A DNA stretch of 64,000 nucleotides from contig NW_026570268.1 of the NCBI RefSeq assembly GCF_019649055.1, positions 62,001 through 126,000 on the forward strand, read 5' to 3'. Numbering within the stretch: position 1 is the first letter of the stretch; the number at the start of each line of letters is the position of its first letter. Origin of the DNA: Paramacrobiotus metropolitanus. Lineage: Eukaryota; Tardigrada; Eutardigrada; Parachela; Macrobiotidae. Position numbers and translations under genes: made by a program. The notes below the pieces were generated by a model, which was given only the letters and a program-made list of their open reading frames with translations, made no database searches and had not been told where the DNA came from. Shown here in pieces: positions 39,001-52,722 of this stretch.

Positions 39001-42000
39001 AAACGTTTTCCTATCTAACGGAACGCGGGGAATCGGCTGCCGCAAAAATCAGACAGAAAAAACGCCATCTAGACGGTTTTCGGCTCACTGACAGGTAAAA
39101 AATATTCTCCAAACCCGCCAATTTTATCTCTATGAAGCACAAATTTCAAAATTAAGAAGAAAACGTTTTCCTATCTAACGGAACGCGGGGAATCGGCTGC
39201 CGCAAAAATCAGACAGAAAAACGCCATCTAGACGGTTTTCGGCTCACTGACAGGTAAAAAATATTCTCCAAACCCGCCAATTTTATCTCTATGAAGCACA
39301 AATTGTAAAATTAAGAAAAAAATTGTTTCCTATCTAACGGAACGCGGGGAATCGGTTGCCGCAAAAATCAGACAGAAAAAACGCCATCTAGACGGTTTTC
39401 GGCTCACTGACAGGTAAAAAATATTCTCCAAACCCGCCAATTTTATCTCTATGAAGCACAAATTTCAAAATTAAGGAAAAAACGTTTTCCTATCTAACGG
39501 AACGCGGGGAATCGGTTGCCGCAAAAATCAGACAGAAAAACGCCATCTAGACGGTTTCCGGCTCACTGACAGGTAAATGTATTCTCCAAACCCGCCAATT
39601 TTATCTCTATGAAGCACAAATTTAAAAATTAAGGAAAAAACGTTTTCCTATCTAACGGAACGCGGGGAATCGGTTGCCGCAAAAATCAGACAGAAAACAC
39701 GCCATCTAGACGGTTTCCGGCTCACTGACAGGTAAAAAATATTCTCCAAACCCGCCAATTTTATCTCTATGAAGCACAAATTTAAAAATTAAGGAAAAAA
39801 CGTTTTCCTATCTAACGGAACGCGGGGAATCGGTTGCCGCAAAAATCAGACAGAAAACACGCCATCTAGACGGTTTTCGGCTCACTGACAGGTAAAAAAT
39901 ATTCTCCAAACCCGCCAATTTTATCTCTATGAAGCACAAATTTCAAAATTAAGAAGAAAACGTTTTCCTATCTAACGGAACGCGGGGAATCGGCTGCCGC
40001 AAAAATCAGACAGAAAAAACGCCATCTAGACGGTTTCCGGCTCACTGACAGGTAAAAATATTCTCCAAACCCGCCAATTTTATCTCTATGAAGCACAAAT
40101 TTCAAAATTAAGAAAAAACGTTTTCCTATCTAACGGAACGCGGGGAATCGGTTGCCGCAAAAATCAGACAGAAAAACGCCATCTAGACGGTTTTCGGCTC
40201 ACTGACAGGTAAAAAATATTCTCCAAACCCGCCAATTTTATCTCTATGAAGCACAAATTTCAAAATTAAGAACGTTTTCCACACGCGGGAATCGGTTTCA
40301 GACAAAAACGCCATCTAGACGGTTTCCGGCTCACTGACAGGTAAAAAATATTCTCCAAACCCGCCAATTTTATCTCTATGAAGCACAAATTTCAAAATTA
40401 AGAAAAACGTTTTCCTATCTAACGGAACGCGGGGAATCGGTTGCCGCAAAAATCAGACAGAAAAACGCCATCTAGACGGTTTTCGGCTCACTGGCAAGGT
40501 AAAAATATTCTCCAAACCCGCCAATTTTATCTCTATGAAGCACAAATTTCAAAATTAAGAAAAAAACGTTTTCCTATCTAGCGGAACGCGGGGAATCGGT
40601 TGCCGCAAAAATCAGACAGAAAAAACGCCATCTAGACGGTTTCCGGCTCACTGACAGGTAAATGTATTCTCCAAACCCGCCAATTTTATCTCTATGAAGC
40701 ACAAATTTAAAAATTAAGGAAAAAACGTTTTCCTATCTAACGGAAGGCGGGGACTCGGCTGCCGCAAAAATCAGACAGAAAACACCCCATCTGGACGGTT
40801 ATCGGCTCACTGACAGTTAAAAAATATTCTCCAAACCCGCCAATTTTATCTCTATGAAGCACAAATTTAAAAATTAAGAAAAAAACTTTTTCCTATCTAG
40901 CGGAACGCGGGGAATCGGTTGCCGCAAAAATCAGACAGAAAAACGCCATCTAGACGGTTTCGGCTCACTGACAGGTAAAAATATTCTCCAAACCCGCCAA
41001 TTTTATCTCTATGAAGCACAAATTTAAAAATTAAGGAAAAAACGTTTTCCTATCTAACGGAACGCGGGGAATCGGTTGCCGCAAAAATCAGACAGAAAAC
41101 ACGCCATCTAGACGGTTATCGGCTCACTGACAGTTAAAAAATATTCTCCAAACCCGCCAATTTTATCTCTATGAAGCACAAATTTCAAAATTAAGAAAAA
41201 ACGTTTTCCTATCTAACGGAACGCGGGGAATCGGTTGCCGCAAAAGTCAGACAGAAAAAACGCCATCTAGACGGTTTCCGGCTCACTGACAGGTAAAAAG
41301 TATTCTCCAAACCCGCCAATTTTATCTCTATGAAGCACAAATTTCAAAATTAAGAAAAAACGTTTTCCTATCTAACGGAACGCGGGGAATCGGTTGCCGC
41401 AAAAATCAGACAGAAAAACGCCATCTAGACGGTTTCGGCTCACTGACAGGTAAAAAATATTCTCCAAACCCGCCAATTTTATCTCTATGAAGCACAAATT
41501 TCAAAATTAAGAAAAAACGTTTTCCTATCTAACGGAACGCGGGGAATCGGTTGCCGCAAAAATCAGACAGAAAAAACGCCATCTAGACGGTTTTCGGCTC
41601 ACTGACAGGTAAAAAATATTCTCCAAACCCGCCAATTTTATCTCTATGAAGCACAAATTTCAAAATTAAGAAAAAACGTTTTCCTATCTAACGGAACGCG
41701 GGGAATCGGTTGCCGCAAAAATCAGACAGAAAAACGCCATCTAGACGGTTTCCGGCTCACTGACAGGTAAATGTATTCTCCAAACCCGCCAATTTTATCT
41801 CTATGAAGCACAAATTTAAAAATTAAGAAAAAACGTTTTCCTATCTAACGGAACGCGGGGAATCGGTTGCCGCAAAAATCAGACAGAAAAAACGCCATCT
41901 AGACGGTTTTCGGCTCACTGACAGGTAAAAAATATTCTCCAAACCCGCCAATTTTATCTCTATGAAGCACAAATTTCAAAATTAAGAAAAAACGTTTTCC

Positions 42001-45000
42001 TATCTAACGGAACGCGGGGAATCGGTTGCCGCAAAAATCAGACAGAAAAAACGCCATCTAGACGGTTTCCGGCTCACTGACAGGTAAATGTATTCTCCAA
42101 ACCCGCCAATTTTATCTCTATGAAGCACAAATTTCAAAATTAAGAAAAAACGTTTTCCTATCTAACGGAACGCGGGGAATCGGTTGCCGCAAAAATCAGA
42201 CAGAAAAAACGCCATCTAGACGGTTTCCGGCTCACTGACAGGTAAAAAATATTCTCCAAACCCGCCAATTTTATCTCTATGAAGCACAAATTTCAAAATT
42301 AAGAAAAAACGTTTTCCTATCTAACGGAACGCGGGGAATCGGTTGCCGCAAAAATCAGACAGAAAAAACGCCATCTAGACGGTTTCCGGCTCACTGACAG
42401 GTAAAAATATTCTCCAAACCCGCCAATTTTATCTCTATGAAGCACAAATTTCAAAATTAAGAAAAACGTTTTCCTATCTAACGGAACGCGGGGAATCGGT
42501 TGCCGCAAAAATCAGACAGAAAAAACGCCATCTAGACGGTTTCCGGCTCACTGACAGGTAAAAATATTCTCCAAACCCGCCAATTTTATCTCTATGAAGC
42601 ACAAATTTCAAAATTAAGAAAAAACGTTTTCCTATCTAACGGAACGCGGGGAATCGGTTGCCGCAAAAATCAGACAGAAAAAACGCCATCTAGACGGTTT
42701 TCGGCTCACTGACAGGTAAAAAATATTCTCCAAACCCGCCAATTTTATCTCTATGAAGCACAAATTTCAAAATTAAGAAAAAAACGTTTTCCTATCTAAC
42801 GGAACGCGGGGAATCGGTTGCCGCAAAAATCAGACAGAAAAAACGCCATCTAGACGGTTTCGGCTCACTGACAGGTAAAAAATATTCTCCAAACCCGCCA
42901 ATTTTATCTCTATGAAGCACAAATTTCAAAATTAAGAAAAAAACGTTTTCCTATCTAACGGAACGCGGGGAATCGGTTGCCGCAAAAATCAGACAGAAAA
43001 AACGCCATCTAGACGGTTTTCGGCTCACTGACAGGTAAAAATATTCTCCAAACCCGCCAATTTTATCTCTATGAAGCACAAATTTCAAAATTAAGAAAAA
43101 ACGTTTTCCTATCTAACGGAACGCGGGGAATCGGTTGCCGCAAAAATCAGACAGAAAAAACGCCATCTAGACGGTTTTCCGGCTCACTGACAGGTAAAAA
43201 ATATTCTCCAAACCCGCCAATTTTATCTCTATGAAGCACAAATTTCAAAATTAAGAAAAACGTTTTCCTATCTAACGGAACGCGGGGAATCGGTTGCCGC
43301 AAAAATCAGACAGAAAAAACGCCATCTAGACGGTTTCCGGCTCACTGACAGGTAAAAATATTCTCCAAACCCGCCAATTTTATCTCTATGAAGCACAAAT
43401 TTCAAAATTAAGAAAAACGTTTTCCTATCTAGCGGAACGCGGGGAATCGGTTGCCGCAAAAATCAGACAGAAAAACGCCATCTAGACGGTTTTCGGCTCA
43501 CTGACAGGTAAAAATATTCTCCAAACCCGCCAATTTTATCTCTATGAAGCACAAATTTCAAAATTAAGAAAAACGTTTTCCTATCTAGCGGAACGCGGGG
43601 AATCGGTTGCCGCAAAAATCAGACAGAAAAAACGCCATCTAGACGGTTTCCGGCTCACTGACAGGTAAAAAATATTCTCCAAACCCGCCAATTTTATCTC
43701 TATGAAGCACAAATTTCAAAATTAAGAAAAAACGTTTTCCTATCTAACGGAACGCGGGGAATCGGTTGCCGCAAAAATCAGACAGAAAAACGCCATCTAG
43801 ACGGTTTCCGGCTCACTGACAGGTAAAAATATTCTCCAAACCCGCCAATTTTATCTCTATGAAGCACAAATTTCAAAATTAAGAAAAACGTTTTCCTATC
43901 TAACGGAACGCGGGGAATCGGTTGCCGCAAAAATCAGACAGAAAAACGCCATCTAGACGGTTTTCGGCTCACTGACAGGTAAAAAATATTCTCCAAACCC
44001 GCCAATTTTATCTCTATGAAGCACAAATTTCAAAATTAAGAAAAAACGTTTTCCTATCTAACGGAACGCGGGGAATCGGTTGCCGCAAAAATCAGACAGA
44101 AAAAACGCCATCTAGACGGTTTCCGGCTCACTGACAGGTAAAAAGTATTCTCCAAACCCGCCAATTTTATCTCTATGAAGCACAAATTTCAAAATTAAGA
44201 AAAACGTTTTCCTATCTAACGGAACGCGGGGAATCGGTTGCCGCAAAAATCAGACAGAAAAAACGCCATCTAGACGGTTTTCCGGCTCACTGACAGGTAA
44301 AAATATTCTCCAAACCCGCCAATTTTATCTCTATGAAGCACAAATTTCAAAATTAAGAAAAAACGTTTTCCTATCTAACGGAACGCGGGGAATCGGTTGC
44401 CGCAAAAATCAGACAGAAAAACGCCATCTAGACGGTTTTCGGCTCACTGACAGGTAAAAATATTCTCCAAACCCGCCAATTTTATCTCTATGAAGCACAA
44501 ATTTCAAAATTAAGAAAAACGTTTTCCTATCTAACGGAACGCGGGGAATCGGTTGCCGCAAAAATCAGACAGAAAAAACGCCATCTAGACGGTTTCGGCT
44601 CACTGACAGGTAAAAATATTCTCCAAACCCGCCAATTTTATCTCTATGAAGCACAAATTTCAAAATTAAGAAAAAACGTTTTCCTATCTAACGGAACGCG
44701 GGGAATCGGTTGCCGCAAAAATCAGACAGAAAAACGCCATCTAGACGGTTTCGGCTCACTGACAGGTAAAAAATATTCTCCAAACCCGCCAATTTTATCT
44801 CTATGAAGCACAAATTTCAAAATTAAGAAAAAACGTTTTCCTATCTAACGGAACGCGGGGAATCGGTTGCCGCAAAAATCAGACAGAAAAACGCCATCTA
44901 GACGGTTTCCGGCTCACTGACAGGTAAAAAATATTCTCCAAACCCGCCAATTTTATCTCTATGAAGCACAAATTTCAAAATTAAGAAAAACGTTTTCCTA

Positions 45001-48000
45001 TCTAACGGAACGCGGGGAATCGGTTGCCGCAAAAATCAGACAGAAAAAACGCCATCTAGACGGTTTTCGGCTCACTGACAGGTAAAAATATTCTCCAAAC
45101 CCGCCAATTTTATCTCTATGAAGCACAAATTTCAAAATTAAGAAAAAACGTTTTCCTATCTAACGGAACGCGGGGAATCGGTTGCCGCAAAAATCAGACA
45201 GAAAAAACGCCATCTAGACGGTTTCCGGCTCACTGACAGGTAAAAAATATTCTCCAAACCCGCCAATTTTATCTCTATGAAGCACAAATTTCAAAATTAA
45301 GAAAAAACGTTTTCCTATGTAACAAAACGCGGGGAATCGGTTGCCGCAAAAGTCAGACAGAAAAAACGCCATCTAGACGGTTTCCGGCTCACTGACAGGT
45401 AAATGTATTCTCCAAACCCGCCAATTTTATCTCTATGAAGCACAAATTTAAAAATTAAGAAAAAACGTTTTCCTATCTAGCGGAACGCGGGGAATCGGTT
45501 GCCGCAAAAATCAGACAGAAAAAACGCCATCTAGACGGTTTTCGGCTCACTGACAGGTAAAAAATATTCTCCAAACCCGCCAATTTTATCTCTATGAAGC
45601 ACAAATTTCAAAATTAAGAAGAAAACGTTTTCCTATCTAGCGGAACGCGGGGAATCGGCTGCCGCAAAAATCAGACAGAAAAAACGCCATCTAGACGGTT
45701 TTCGGCTCACTGACAGGTAAAAAATATTCTCCAAACCCGCCAATTTTATCTCTATGAAGCACAAATTTCAAAATTAAGAAAAAACGTTTTCCTATCTAAC
45801 GGAACGCGGGGAATCGGTTGCCGCAAAAATCAGACAGAAAAAACGCCATCTAGACGGTTTCCGGCTCACAGACAGGTAAAAAATATTCTCCAAACCCGCC
45901 AATTTTATCTCTATGAAGCACAAATTTCAAAATTAAGAAAAAACGTTTTCCTATCTAACGGAACGCGGGGAATCGGTTGCCGCAAAAATCAGACAGAAAA
46001 ACGCCATCTAGACGGTTTCCGGCTCACTGACAGGTAAAAATATTCTCCAAACCCGCCAATTTTATCTCTATGAAGCACAAATTTCAAAATTAAGAAAAAC
46101 GTTTTCCTATCTAACGAAACGCGGGGAATCGGTTGCCGCAAAAATCAGACAGAAAAACGCCATCTAGACGGTTTCGGCTCACTGACAGGTAAAAATATTC
46201 TCCAAACCCGCCAATTTTATCTCTATGAAGCACAAATTTCAAAATTAAGAAAAACGTTTTCCTATCTAACGGAACGCGGGGAATCGGTTGCCGCAAAAAT
46301 CAGACAGAAAAAACGCCATCTAGACGGTTTCCGGCTCACTGACAGGTAAAAATATTCTCCAAACCCGCCAATTTTATCTCTATGAAGCACAAATTTCAAA
46401 ATTAAGAAAAAACGTTTTCCTATCTAACGGAACGCGGGGAATCGGTTGCCGCAAAAATCAGACAGAAAAAACGCCATCTAGACGGTTTCGGCTCACTGAC
46501 AGGTAAAAATATTCTCCAAACCCGCCAATTTTATCTCTATGAAGCACAAATTTCAAAATTAAGAAAAACGTTTTCCTATCTAACGAAACGCGGGGAATCG
46601 GTTGCCGCAAAAATCAGACAGAAAAACGCCATCTAGACGGTTTCCGGCTCACTGACAGGTAAAAAATATTCTCCAAACCCGCCAATTTTATCTCTATGAA
46701 GCACAAATTTCAAAATTAAGAAAAAACGTTTTCCTATCTAACGGAACGCGGGGAATCGGTTGCCGCAAAAATCAGACAGAAAAACGCCATCTAGACGGTT
46801 TCCGGCTCACTGACAGGTAAAAATATTCTCCAAACCCGCCAATTTTATCTCTATGAAGCACAAATTTCAAAATTAAGAAAAACGTTTTCCTATCTAGCGG
46901 AACGCGGGGAATCGGTTGCCGCAAAAATCAGACAGAAAAAACGCCATCTAGACGGTTTCCGGCTCACTGACAGGTAAAAAATATTCTCCAAACCCGCCAA
47001 TTTTATCTCTATGAAGCACAAATTTCAAAATTAAGAAAAAACGTTTTCCTATCTAACGGAACGCGGGGAATCGGTTGCCGCAAAAATCAGACAGAAAAAA
47101 CGCCATCTAGACGGTTTCCGGCTCACTGACAGGTAAAAATATTCTCCAAACCCGCCAATTTTATCTCTATGAAGCACAAATTTCAAAATTAAGAAAAAAC
47201 GTTTTCCTATCTAACGGAACGCGGGGAATCGGTTGCCGCAAAAATCAGACAGAAAAACGCCATCTAGACGGTTTCCGGCTCACTGACAGGTAAAAAATAT
47301 TCTCCAAACCCGCCAATTTTATCTCTATGAAGCACAAATTTCAAAATTAAGAAAAACGTTTTCCTATCTAACGGAACGCGGGGAATCGGTTGCCGCAAAA
47401 ATCAGACAGAAAAAACGCCATCTAGACGGTTTTCCGGCTCACTGACAGGTAAAAATATTCTCCAAACCCGCCAATTTTATCTCTATGAAGCACAAATTTC
47501 AAAATTAAGAAAAAACGTTTTCCTATCTAACGGAACGCGGGGAATCGGTTGCCGCAAAAATCAGACAGAAAAAACGCCATCTAGACGGTTTCCGGCTCAC
47601 TGACAGGTAAAAATATTCTCCAAACCCGCCAATTTTATCTCTATGAAGCACAAATTTCAAAATTAAGAAAAAACGTTTTCCTATCTAACGGAACGCGGGG
47701 AATCGGTTGCCGCAAAAATCAGACAGAAAAAACGCCATCTAGACGGTTTCGGCTCACTGACAGGTAAAAATATTCTCCAAACCCGCCAATTTTATCTCTA
47801 TGAAGCACAAATTTAAAAATTAAGAAAAAACGTTTTCCTATCTAACGGAACGCGGGGAATCGGTTGCCGCAAAAATCAGACAGAAAAAACGCCATCTAGA
47901 CGGTTTCCGGCTCACTGACAGGTAAAAATATTCTCCAAACCCGCCAATTTTATCTCTATGAAGCACAAATTTCAAAATTAAGAAAAAACGTTTTCCTATC

Positions 48001-51000
48001 TAGCGGAACGCGGGGAATCGGTTGCCGCAAAAATCAGACAGAAAAAACGCCATCTAGACGGTTTCCGGCTCACTGACAGGTAAAAAATATTCTCCAAACC
48101 CGCCAATTTTATCTCTATGAAGCACAAATTTCAAAATTAAGAAGAAAACGTTTTCCTATCTAACGGAACGCGGGGAATCGGTTGCCGCAAAAATCAGACA
48201 GAAAAAACGCCATCTAGACGGTTTTCGGCTCACTGACAGGTAAAAAATATTCTCCAAACCCGCCAATTTTATCTCTATGAAGCACAAATTTCAAAATTAA
48301 GCAAAAACGTTTTCCTATGTAGCAAAACGCGGGGAATCGGTTGCCGCAAAAGTCAGACAGAAAAAACGCCATCTAGACGGTTTCCGGCTCACTGACAGGT
48401 AAATGTATTCTCCAAACCCGCCAATTTTATCTCTATGAAGCACAAATTTAAAAATTAAGAAAAAACGTTTTCCTATCTAACGGAAGGCGGGGAATCGGTT
48501 GCCGCAAAAATCAGACAGAAAACACGCCATCTAGACGGTTTTCGGCTCACTGACAGGTAAAAAATATTCTCCAAACCCGCCAATTTTATCTCTATGAAGC
48601 ACAAATTTCAAAATTAAGAAAAAACGTTTTCCTATCTAGCGGAACGCGGGGAATCGGTTGCCGCAAAAATCAGACAATAAAAACGCCATCTATACGGTTT
48701 TCGGCTCACTGACATTTAAAAAATATTCTCCAAACCCGCCAATTTTATCTCTATGAAGCACAAATTTCAAAATTAAGAAAAAACGTTTTCCTATCTAACG
48801 GAACGCGGGGAATCGGTTGCCGCAAAAATCAGACAGAAAAACGCCATCTAGACGGGTTACCGGCTCACTGACAGTTAAAAAATATTCTCCAAACCCGCCA
48901 ATTTTATCTCTATGAAGCACAAATTTCAAAATTAAGAAAAAACGTTTTCCTATCTAACGGAACGCGGGAATCGGTTGCCGCAAAAGTCAGACAGAAAAAA
49001 CGCCATCTAGACGGTTTCCGGCTCACTGACAGGTAAATGTATTCTCCAAACCCGCCAATTTTATCTCTATGAAGCACAAATTTAAAAATTAAGGAAAAAA
49101 CGTTTTCCTATCTAACGGAAGGCGGGGAATCGGTTGCCGCAAAAATCAGACAGAAAACACGCCATCTAGACGGTTATCGGCTCACTGACAGTTAAAAAAT
49201 ATTCTCCAAACCCGCCAATTTTATCTCTATGAAGCACAAATTTCAAAATTAAGAAAAACGTTTTCCTATCTAACGGAACGCGGGGAATCGGTTGCCGCAA
49301 AAATCAGACAGAAAAAACGCCATCTAGACGGTTTTCGGCTCACTGACAGTTAAAAAATATTCTCCAAACCCGCCAATTTTATCTCTATGAAGCACAAATT
49401 TCAAAATTAAGAAGAAAACGTTTTCCTATCTAACGGAACGCGGGGAATCGGTTGCCGCAAAAATCAGACAGAAAAAACGCCATCTAGACGGTTTCCGGCT
49501 CACCGACAGGTAAAAAGTATTCTCCAAACCCGCCAATTTTATCTCTATGAAGCACAAATTTCAAAATTAAGAAAAAACGTTTTCCTATCTAACGGAACGC
49601 GGGGAATCGGTTGCCGCAAAAATCAGACAGAAAAAACGCCATCTAGACGGTTTCCGGCTCACTGACAGGTAAAAATATTCTCCAAACCCGCCAATTTTAT
49701 CTCTATGAAGCACAAATTTCAAAATTAAGAAAAAACGTTTTCCTATCTAACGGAACGCGGGGAATCGGTTGCCGCAAAAATCAGACAGAAAAAACGCCAT
49801 CTAGACGGTTTTCCGGCTCACTGACAGGTAAAAAGTATTCTCCAAACCCGCCAATTTTATCTCTATGAAGCACAAATTTCAAAATTAAGAAGAAAACGTT
49901 TTCCTATCTAACGGAACGCGGGGAATCGGCTGCCGCAAAAATCAGACAGAAAAAACGCCATCTAGACGGTTTTCGGCTCACTGACAGGTAAAAATATTCT
50001 CCAAACCCGCCAATTTTATCTCTATGAAGCACAAATTTCAAAATTAAGAAAAAACGTTTTCCTATCTAACGGAACGCGGGGAATCGGTTGCCGCAAAAAT
50101 CAGACAGAAAAACGCCATCTAGACGGTTTCCGGCTCACTGACAGGTAAAAATATTCTCCAAACCCGCCAATTTTATCTCTATGAAGCACAAATTTCAAAA
50201 TTAAGAAAAAACGTTTTCCTATCTAACGGAACGCGGGGAATCGGTTGCCGCAAAAATCAGACAGAAAAAACGCCATCTAGACGGTTTCCGGCTCACTGAC
50301 AGGTAAAAAGTATTCTCCAAACCCGCCAATTTTATCTCTATGAAGCACAAATTTCAAAATTAAGAAAAAACGTTTTCCTATCTAACGGAACGCGGGGAAT
50401 CGGTTGCCGCAAAAATCAGACAGAAAAAACGCCATCTAGACGGTTTCCGGCTCACTGACAGGTAAAAAGTATTCTCCAAACCCGCCAATTTTATCTCTAT
50501 GAAGCACAAATTTCAAAATTAAGAAAAAACGTTTTCCTATCTAACGGAACGCGGGGAATCGGTTGCCGCAAAAATCAGACAGAAAAACACGCCATCTAGA
50601 CGGTTTTCGGCTCACTGACAGGTAAAAATATTCTCCAAACCCGCCAATTTTATCTCTATGAAGCACAAATTTCAAAATTAAGAAAAACGTTTTCCTATCT
50701 AACGAAACGCGGGGAATCGGTTGCCGCAAAAATCAGACAGAAAAAACGCCATCTAGACGGTTTCCGGCTCACTGACAGGTAAAAATATTCTCCAAACCCG
50801 CCAATTTTATCTCTATGAAGCACAAATTTCAAAATTAAGAAGAAAACGTTTTCCTATCTAACGGAACGCGGGGAATCGGCTGCCGCAAAAATCAGACAGA
50901 AAAACGCCATCTAGACGGTTTTCGGCTCACTGACAGGTAAAAAATATTCTCCAAACCCGCCAATTTTATCTCTATGAAGCACAAATTTAAAAATTAAGAA

Positions 51001-52650
51001 AAAACGTTTTCCTATCTAACGGAACGCGGGGAATCGGTTGCCGCAAAAATCAGACAGAAAAAACGCCATCTAGACGGTTTTCGGCTCACTGACAGGTAAA
51101 AAATATTCTCCAAACCCGCCAATTTTATCTCTATGAAGCACAAATTTCAAAATTAAGAAAAAACGTTTTCCTATCTAACGGAACGCGGGGAATCGGTTGC
51201 CGCAAAAATCAGACAGAAAAAACGCCATCTAGACGGTTTTCGGCTCACTGACAGGTAAAAAATATTCTCCAAACCCGCCAATTTTATCTCTATGAAGCAC
51301 AAATTTCAAAATTAAGAAAAAACGTTTTCCTATCTAACGGAACGCGGGGAATCGGTTGCCGCAAAAATCAGACAGAAAAAACGCCATCTAGACGGTTTCC
51401 GGCTCACTGACAGGTAAAAGTATTCTCCAAACCCGCCAATTTTATCTCTATGAAGCACAAATTTAAAATTAAGAAAAAACGTTTTCCTATGTACCAAAAC
51501 GCGGGGAATCGGTTGCCGCAAAAATCAGACAGAAAACACGCCATCTAGACGGTTATCGGCTCACTGACAGTTAAAAAATATTCTCCAAACCCGCCAATTT
51601 TATCTCTATGAAGCACAAATTTCAAAATTAAGAAAAAAACTTTTTCCTATCTAACGGAACGCGGGGAATCGGTTGCCGCAAAAATCAGACAGAAAAAACG
51701 CCATCTAGACGGTTTTCGGCTCACTGACAGGTAAAAAGTATTCTCCAAACCCGCCAATTTTATCTCTATGAAGCACAAATTTCAAAATTAAGAAAAACGT
51801 TTTCCTATCTAACGGAACGCGGGGAATCGGTTGCCGCAAAAATCAGACAGAAAAACGCCATCTAGACGGTTTCGGCTCACTGACAAGGTAAAAATATTCT
51901 CCAAACCCGCCAATTTTATCTCTATGAAGCACAAATTTCAAAATTAAGGAAAAAACGTTTTCCTCTGTAACGAAACGCGGGGAATCGGTTGCCGCAAAAA
52001 TCAGACAGAAAAACGCCATCTAGACGGTTTCCGGCTCACTGACAGGTAAAAAATATTCTCCAAACCCGCCAATTTTATCTCTATGAAGCACAAATTTCAA
52101 AATTAAGAAGAAAACGTTTTCCTATCTAGCGGAACGCGGGGAATCGGTTGCCGCCAAAATCAGACAGAAAAAACGCCATCTAGACGGTTTTCGGCTCACT
52201 GACAGGTAAAAAATATTCTCCAAACCCGCCAATTTTATCTCTATGAAGCACAAATTTCAAAATTAAGAAAAAAACGTTTTCCTATCTAACGGAACGCGGG
52301 GAATCGGTTGCCGCAAAAATCAGACAGAAAAACGCCATCTAGACGGTTTCGGCTCACTGACAGGTAAAAAATATTCTCCAAACCCGCCAATTTTATCTCT
52401 ATGAAGCACAAATTTCAAAATTAAGAAAAAACGTTTTCCTATGTAACGGAACGCGGGGAATCGGTTGCCGCAAAAATCAGACAGAAAAACGCCATCTAGA
52501 CGGTTTCCGGCTCACTGACAGGTAAAAGTATTCTCCAAACCCGCCAATTTTATCTCTATGAAGCACAAATTTCAAAATTAAGAAAAAACGTTTTCCTATC
52601 TAACGGAACGCGGGAATCGGTTGCCGCAAAATCAGACAGAAAAACGCCAT
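39001..52650 (+). repeat. Mosaic satellite sub-block with composite variant haplotypes
   Basis: GAAGAAAACG with GGCTGCCGC recurs near 38,997, 39,157, 39,955, 45,619, 49,890 and 50,840. The composite of TAAATGTATT, AAATTTAAAAATTAAGG, GGAAGGCGGGG, GAAAACACGCC and GGTTATCGGC recurs wholly or in part near 39,577-39,720, 40,662-40,810, 41,030-41,130, 48,402-48,530 and 49,035-49,190. From about 42,400 to 47,400 many monomers carry GAAAAACGTTTT with one A fewer than usual, a local marker. Confidence 0.7.
40270..40305 (+). repeat. Monomer with several clustered deletions
   Basis: The stretch reads AAGAACGTTTTCC, then ACACGCGGGAATCGG, then TTTCAGACAAAAACG. Compared with its neighbours it has lost four A bases of the A-run, most of TATCTAACGGA, the TGCCGCAAAAA segment and the GA of CAGACAG. 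Four separate losses within about 60 bp in an otherwise clean part of the array are unusual. They could be real, or a local consensus failure in the assembly. Confidence 0.8.
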
Positions 52651-52655
52651 CTAGA

Positions 52656-52722
52656 TTTGGCTACGACACTAATATTTGTTTTCTAAAAAAAAAAAGCCCG
52701 ACAACGGAATCGGTTGTAAAAG
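52656..52722 (+). repeat. Scrambled monomer with non-satellite insert
   Basis: Satellite sequence stops at CGCCATCTAGA and is followed by TTGGCTACGACACTAATA, a T-rich piece, an A11 run (about 52,685-52,695) and GCCCGACAACGG. It rejoins satellite through a partial AATCGGTTG and then GTAAAAGTATTCTCC. TACGACACTA at 52,662-52,671 is the reverse complement of the aberrant decamer at 29,320-29,329. It may be a remnant of an inserted and mostly lost element, or repaired-break filler. Confidence 0.75.
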
